From JBOIBN01 sp050739575 (GTDB lineage: Bacteria; Pseudomonadota; Gammaproteobacteria; JAKDMP01): a stretch of 19,225 bases of DNA. Below, one piece after another: positions 15,579 to 19,225 of the stretch. Each line of letters starts with the position of its first letter. Positions within the stretch are counted from its first letter, which is position 1. The notes beneath the pieces are model-generated. The model did not search any database. It saw nothing but the letters and a program-made list of their open reading frames with translations, and was not told where the DNA came from. Made by a program: the position numbers and the translations under genes. Location: NCBI GenBank assembly GCA_050739575.1, contig JBOIBN010000047.1, positions 1 to 19,225 of the forward strand, in the 5' to 3' direction.

Positions 15579-16433
15579 ATGGTCGTCTTTTTGACAGGTT
15601 TGCGCCGCGGCTTCTATACCGCTCTCCCCCAGCACGCGCTCTCCCGCCTCGGCGGCTGGACTGCTCGTCACCGTGGTGGCCCGTTCACGACCGGCTTTAT
15701 CCGTTGGTTCATACGCCGTTACGGCGTGAACATGGCCGAAGCCGCCGAACCCGATCCGCGCGCCTATCGAAGCTTCAACGCCTTCTTCACCCGCGCGCTG
15801 GGCGCCGGTGCTCGCCCACAGCCCGTCAATTCCGCCACGGTTGCGAGTCCCGTGGACGGCGTCGTGAGCGCCTGCGGCCCGATCGAAGCCGATACTCTCA
15901 TCCAGGCAAAGGGCATCGGTTATTCGACGATGGCGTTGCTCGGAAGCGAAGAGGCGGCAGCACGCTATCGCAACGGTTCGTTCCTCACACTTTACCTACG
16001 GCCGTGCGATTACCACCGCGTTCACGTTCCGTTCGCGGGCGACTTGCAATGCATTCGACACATTCGGGGACGGCTTTGGCCGGTGCGCCCGTGGGCCGTC
16101 GAAGGGATTCCCGGCCTGTTCACACGCAACGAACGCGTGACGCTCGAATTCGACTCGGACGCCGGGCGCTACGAGCTAGTCATGGTCGGCGCACTCATGG
16201 TCGGGGGTCTCGAGACCATCGTCACCGGGCCGGTCAGGCGCGGCCGCCTGGAACCACGGATCTGGAATCTGGAGGCGACGCCGCGGCGCTTCGAGCGCGG
16301 CGACGAAATCGGGCGCTTCAATTTCGGCTCGACGGTGATCCTTCTCTTCCCGCCTGGTTCGATACGTCTCGATCCCTCGTTCGCCCCGGGAACGGAGCTG
16401 CATCTCGGACAAGCCCTGGACCATACGGAATAG
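15579..16433 (+). CDS. psd: Phosphatidylserine decarboxylase proenzyme
   Basis: The 284-residue inner-membrane-associated enzyme converts phosphatidylserine to phosphatidylethanolamine. Its pyruvoyl cofactor forms by self-cleavage at FGST (Ser251 within FNFGSTVILLFP), giving beta and alpha chains. Asp93 in SPVDGVVS and the histidines of DYHRVHV (144-150) fit the cleavage triad. The start chosen (ATG 15579, MVVFLTGLRRGFYTALPQHALSRL) matches the family N-terminus; an earlier in-frame ATG at 15387 lies inside prmB on the other strand. It is the only plus-strand gene here, divergent from prmB and convergent with the msr gene. Confidence 0.96.
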   Translation: MVVFLTGLRRGFYTALPQHALSRLGGWTARHRGGPFTTGFIRWFIRRYGVNMAEAAEPDPRAYRSFNAFFTRALGAGARPQPVNSATVASPVDGVVSACGPIEADTLIQAKGIGYSTMALLGSEEAAARYRNGSFLTLYLRPCDYHRVHVPFAGDLQCIRHIRGRLWPVRPWAVEGIPGLFTRNERVTLEFDSDAGRYELVMVGALMVGGLETIVTGPVRRGRLEPRIWNLEATPRRFERGDEIGRFNFGSTVILLFPPGSIRLDPSFAPGTELHLGQALDHTE

Positions 16434-16540
16434 AAATTCACCACAGAGCGCGCAGAGAAATACGCAAGAAGTGCCTATAAGCCATTGATTATTCTTATTG
16501 TGAAATTGCCGGCATTGCGAGTTCTGAGGTTAATCCAGGC
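16434..16540. other. Convergent gap between psd and msrC
   Basis: No gene and no clear terminator hairpin were seen. The stretch begins AAATTCACCACAGAGCGCGC, which resembles a CACCACAGAG-type intergenic phrase seen in other proteobacteria; only one copy is present here, so it is not called as a repeat. Confidence 0.4.
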
Positions 16541-17029
16541 TTAACGGTTGAACGAGCGCAGCCAAATGGCGGCGATCGTCTCCAGGCCGCGTTTGTCATG
16601 GTCGTCGAAGCGTTCGAGCGTCGGTGCGTCAATATCCAGTACGCCCACGAGTTTTTCATCTTTGACGAGCGGCATGACAATTTCCGAACGCGAATCCGGG
16701 TCGCAATAAATATGATCGTGAAAGGCAGAGACGTCGGCGACCACGAGCGTGCGGCGCAACTGTGCGGCGTTCCCGCACACACCCCTGCCGAGCGCGATGC
16801 GCACGCAGGCGAGCTTGCCCTGGAAGGGGCCGACCACCAACTGCTTGCCCTTCAGGAAATAAAAACCGGCCCAGTTGAGTCCGGGCAGGCCGTGATACAG
16901 GAGTGCGCAAAGATTCGCCGCGTTGGCGATCTTGTCGCTTTCGCCTTCGAAGAGCGCCTCAGCGTGACGCGCAAGTGCCGCGTACACCACCGATTTCGGC
17001 CCCTCGGGCAATGGCAGGAGTTGATGCAT
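16541..17029 (-). CDS. msrC: Free methionine-(R)-sulfoxide reductase, GAF fold
   Basis: The 162-residue GAF-domain enzyme reduces free L-methionine-(R)-sulfoxide, part of oxidative damage repair in the cytoplasm. Three cysteines (Cys75, Cys85 and Cys109 in IYCDPDSRSEIVMPL) keep the spacing of Cys84, Cys94 and Cys118 in the Escherichia coli enzyme, where Cys118 is catalytic. NWAGFYFL (52-59) and GVLDIDAP (129-136) are typical. It follows the alcohol dehydrogenase gene after 91 nt containing a hairpin, and ends 107 nt from the convergent psd stop. Confidence 0.93.
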   Translation of the reverse strand: MHQLLPLPEGPKSVVYAALARHAEALFEGESDKIANAANLCALLYHGLPGLNWAGFYFLKGKQLVVGPFQGKLACVRIALGRGVCGNAAQLRRTLVVADVSAFHDHIYCDPDSRSEIVMPLVKDEKLVGVLDIDAPTLERFDDHDKRGLETIAAIWLRSFNR

Positions 17030-17073
17030 GGCGCTCTCAGACTAACGCAAAGCCACCGACTCGTTCGGCAGCC

Positions 17074-17106
17074 CTCCCACTTGCCGCCCACAGCGGGAAG
17101 GGGGAG
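17074..17106. repeat. GC-rich hairpin between the alcohol dehydrogenase and msrC genes
   Basis: Arms CTCCC-A-CTT-G-CCGC and GCGG-G-AAG-G-GGGAG pair over 12 positions with two mismatches around a CCACA loop. It has the look of REP-like elements with CTCCC...GGGAG arms. There is no T run after it on the minus strand, so it is not a simple intrinsic terminator. It may protect or partly stop the mRNA between the two genes. Confidence 0.5.
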
Positions 17107-17120
17107 TCGGAGGGGAATTC

Positions 17121-18110
17121 TTAATCAGGAACAAGCACGGCGGCGCCTTCGAGACGGCCGGCGCGCAAATCGTCCAGCGCTTCATTAGCGGCGGCCAACG
17201 GATAGCGCTTCGTCTCGGTTCGGATCGGATGTTTGTCGGCGAGGGCAAGAAATTCGCGTCCATCCGCCCGGGTGAGATTAGCGACGGAAGCGAGGCTACG
17301 TTCTTCCCACAGCAGGCGGTAAGGGAATTCCGGAATGTCGGACATGTGAATGCCGCCGCAGACAACGCGGCCGCCCGGACGCACGGCTTTGAGCGCCGCA
17401 GGCACCAGCGTGCCGACCGGCGCGAAGATGAGCGCCGCATCGAGCGCCTGCGGCGGTTGCTGGTCAGAGCCGCCGACCCACTTCGCGCCGAGACGCCGAG
17501 CGAAGTCCTGCGTAGCCGTGTCGCCGGGGCGCGTGAAGGCATATACCGTCTTGCCTTCGCGCACAAGCAGTTGCGCGAGAATGTGAGCCGCAGCGCCGAA
17601 TCCGTAAAGCCCGATGCGCTCGCCCTCACCCGTCTTGCGCCAGGTCCGGTAGCCGATCAGGCCGGCGCAGAGCAACGGCGCCGTTGAGACGGGATCGCCG
17701 CCCGGCGGCAAATGATAGGCAAAGTCGGCACGCGCGGTGACGTATTCGGCATAACCGCCGGGGCGGGAAAAGCCGGTGAACTCGGCATGGGGACAAAGAT
17801 TTTCTTCGCCGCGGCGGCAGTAATCGCAGCGACCGCAGGTTTCGGCGAGCCAGGCCAGCCCCGCCCGCTCGCCGACCGCAAAATTACTCACGCCTTCGCC
17901 CAGGCCCACGACTTCACCGACAACTTCGTGGCCTGGAATGACAGGCCAATCGGGCGGATCAATTTCGCCGTCCACGATGTGCAGATCCGTGCGGCAGACA
18001 CCGCAGGCAAGCATGCGAAGAAGAATCTCGCTCGGTCCGGCTTCGGGCCGCGCCAACTCGCGCGCCACGAGGCGATTCGTCCCGCGCTCGAGCACCATCG
18101 CATGCATCAT
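17121..18110 (-). CDS. Zinc-dependent alcohol dehydrogenase, medium-chain family
   Basis: The 329-residue enzyme should oxidise or reduce an alcohol/aldehyde pair with NAD(P). Catalytic zinc ligands are Cys39 (CGVCRTD), His61-Glu62 (GHE) and Cys148 (LLCAG). Structural zinc uses Cys92, Cys95, Cys98 and Cys106, the full lobe pattern. The dinucleotide-binding loop is GLYGFGAAAH (167-176). Two adjacent ATGs (18110, 18107) are possible starts; the first overlaps the lipA stop (TGATG). The reading frame is open further upstream only because it mirrors lipA. The substrate cannot be told from sequence. The overlap with lipA suggests joint expression. Confidence 0.93.
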   Translation of the reverse strand: MMHAMVLERGTNRLVARELARPEAGPSEILLRMLACGVCRTDLHIVDGEIDPPDWPVIPGHEVVGEVVGLGEGVSNFAVGERAGLAWLAETCGRCDYCRRGEENLCPHAEFTGFSRPGGYAEYVTARADFAYHLPPGGDPVSTAPLLCAGLIGYRTWRKTGEGERIGLYGFGAAAHILAQLLVREGKTVYAFTRPGDTATQDFARRLGAKWVGGSDQQPPQALDAALIFAPVGTLVPAALKAVRPGGRVVCGGIHMSDIPEFPYRLLWEERSLASVANLTRADGREFLALADKHPIRTETKRYPLAAANEALDDLRAGRLEGAAVLVPD

Positions 18111-19099
18111 CAAAGTCCGGCGTTGTTGCGCTCGAATACTCGCTCCGCCCGATAACTCGAACGCACCAACGGCCCGGATACCACTTCGAGGAAGCCGAGC
18201 TCGAGTCCCCACTCTCGGTAACGGGCGAAGTCTTCCGGCGGGACGTAGCGGATCACCGGCAGATGATTTTTTGTCGGACGCAGATACTGGCCGAAGGTCA
18301 CGATGTCCACGCCGGCGGCACGGCAATCGTCGAGCGCAGTCGCGATTTCCACCTCGGTTTCGCCCAGCCCGAGCATAAGGCTCGTCTTGGTGAGTACGTC
18401 GGGCCGATGCCGCTTGGCGAAGGCAAGCACGGCCAGCGTCTGGCGGTAACCCGCACGCCGGTCGCGCACCTCGTGCGTAAGCCGTTCGACGGTTTCCAGG
18501 TTCTGGGCATAGACCTGAAGTCCCGAGTCCACCACTGACGCAACCGCATCGTGATCGCCGCGAAAATCCGGCGTCAACGCCTCGACCGCCGTCTGCGGAT
18601 TCATCGCGCGGATCGCGCGCACGCAGGCGGCGTAGTGGCCGGCGCCGCCGTCGGCGAGATCGTCACGGTCTACCGACGTCATCACGACGTACTTGAGCCC
18701 CATCAAGCGCACCGAATCGGCCACGTGCTGCGGCTCCTCGGGATTCAGCCAGCCGCGCGGATTGCCCGTATCCACGGCGCAGAACTTGCAGGCTCGCGTG
18801 CATACCGAGCCCATGATCATGATCGTCGCCGTGCCGGCATTCCAGCACTCAGCGATGTTCGGGCACATGGACTCTTCGCACACGGTCGCGAGCCGGTGTT
18901 CGCGCACGTTAACCTTCACGGCCTCGTAGCCTGCGCCGCCGGGGAGCTTGACCCTCAGCCAGTCGGGTTTGCGCGTAAAGGCGCCCGGCAGCGGCGCCGC
19001 TGCGCTCGCCTTGATACCGTTCTTGATCGCGATGAAGCCCTGCGGCGTGGTGAACTTGTGTCCACTTTGCACGACCGGAATATCGTCCAACAGCTTCAT
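18110..19099 (-). CDS. lipA: Lipoyl synthase
   Basis: The 329-residue radical SAM enzyme inserts two sulfurs into octanoyl groups bound to lipoyl domains of 2-oxoacid dehydrogenases and the glycine cleavage H protein. The auxiliary iron-sulfur cluster uses Cys74, Cys79 and Cys85 (CEESMCPNIAEC), and the radical SAM cluster uses Cys100, Cys104 and Cys107 (CTRACKFC). The family C-terminal RSSY is at 313-316. The length is normal. The ATG at 19099 has no clear ribosome site. lipB is often the gene before lipA, but here the upstream 126 nt hold a hairpin element instead. Confidence 0.97.
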   Translation of the reverse strand: MKLLDDIPVVQSGHKFTTPQGFIAIKNGIKASAAAPLPGAFTRKPDWLRVKLPGGAGYEAVKVNVREHRLATVCEESMCPNIAECWNAGTATIMIMGSVCTRACKFCAVDTGNPRGWLNPEEPQHVADSVRLMGLKYVVMTSVDRDDLADGGAGHYAACVRAIRAMNPQTAVEALTPDFRGDHDAVASVVDSGLQVYAQNLETVERLTHEVRDRRAGYRQTLAVLAFAKRHRPDVLTKTSLMLGLGETEVEIATALDDCRAAGVDIVTFGQYLRPTKNHLPVIRYVPPEDFARYREWGLELGFLEVVSGPLVRSSYRAERVFERNNAGL

Positions 19100-19142
19100 C
19101 TGAATGGAAGATTTGCAACCATGCGTCTATTATCTCACCTTA

Positions 19143-19225
19143 GGAACCTCCAATTTATTCAGGGGTTCCGTGTAGTGCATGGACGCACCGCCGCGAATCA
19201 AGCACGCAAGTGCTTGATTCAGCGT
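19143..19225. repeat. Hairpin element, copy B (partial, runs off window)
   Basis: It starts with a 27-nt imperfect hairpin, GGAACCTC...GGGGTTCC (19143-19169), matching the terminal hairpin of copy A at 22 of 27 positions. After 25 nt comes a perfect 11-bp hairpin GAATCAAGCAC-GCAA-GTGCTTGATTC (19195-19220), matching the internal hairpin of copy A at 22 of 26 positions; the spacing in copy A is 24 nt. Both copies are preceded by TTAG or TTA. It lies upstream of lipA, in the opposite orientation to copy A. Confidence 0.75.

Overview
The window looks like a GC-rich proteobacterial chromosome, most likely a gammaproteobacterium. The gene order asd-fimV-truA-(trp genes missing)-accD-folC-dedD-cvpA-purF is the classic gammaproteobacterial housekeeping string, and FimV/HubP is typical of that class. 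No rRNA, tRNA, CRISPR array, prophage or intact insertion sequence was seen. Except for psd, every gene is on the minus strand. The species cannot be named from this sequence.

Layout from the right edge, in the direction of minus-strand transcription. (1) 16541-19099: lipA (lipoyl synthase), a medium-chain zinc alcohol dehydrogenase whose start overlaps the lipA stop, and a GAF-fold free methionine-(R)-sulfoxide reductase. (2) psd (phosphatidylserine decarboxylase, plus strand) diverges from prmB-aroC-asd, three genes joined by 4-nt and 1-nt overlaps. (3) fimV, a large LysM/transmembrane/TPR polar-organiser protein, then truA. (4) accD-folC-dedD(SPOR)-cvpA-purF-glycerate 2-kinase, a tightly packed operon with overlapping or nearly touching genes. 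(5) A 478-nt lower-GC gap with an intrinsic terminator, a degenerate dispersed repeat and an unexplained hairpin-rich stretch. (6) The first 595 codons of a secreted protein that starts at a GTG behind a strong ribosome binding site and runs off the left edge: signal peptide, pro-kumamolisin-like propeptide, five-bladed Kelch-like repeats, then carboxypeptidase-regulatory-like beta-sandwich domains.

The genes are mostly core metabolism: purine, folate, fatty acid, aspartate-family and aromatic amino acid synthesis, phospholipid, lipoate, and tRNA and ribosomal protein modification, plus envelope proteins (CvpA, SPOR protein, FimV).

The most unusual signals lie outside the genes. A 141-bp non-autonomous element (8426-8566; 16-bp inverted ends with one mismatch, 4-bp TCAT target duplication) sits exactly where trpF, or trpF-trpB-trpA, is expected between truA and accD. 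It supplies the last ten codons and the stop of truA. A second family of small hairpin elements occurs twice, at 12251-12402 and at the right edge (19143 onward), with matching architecture. Two envelope proteins (the SPOR protein and FimV) carry in-frame tandem repeats.
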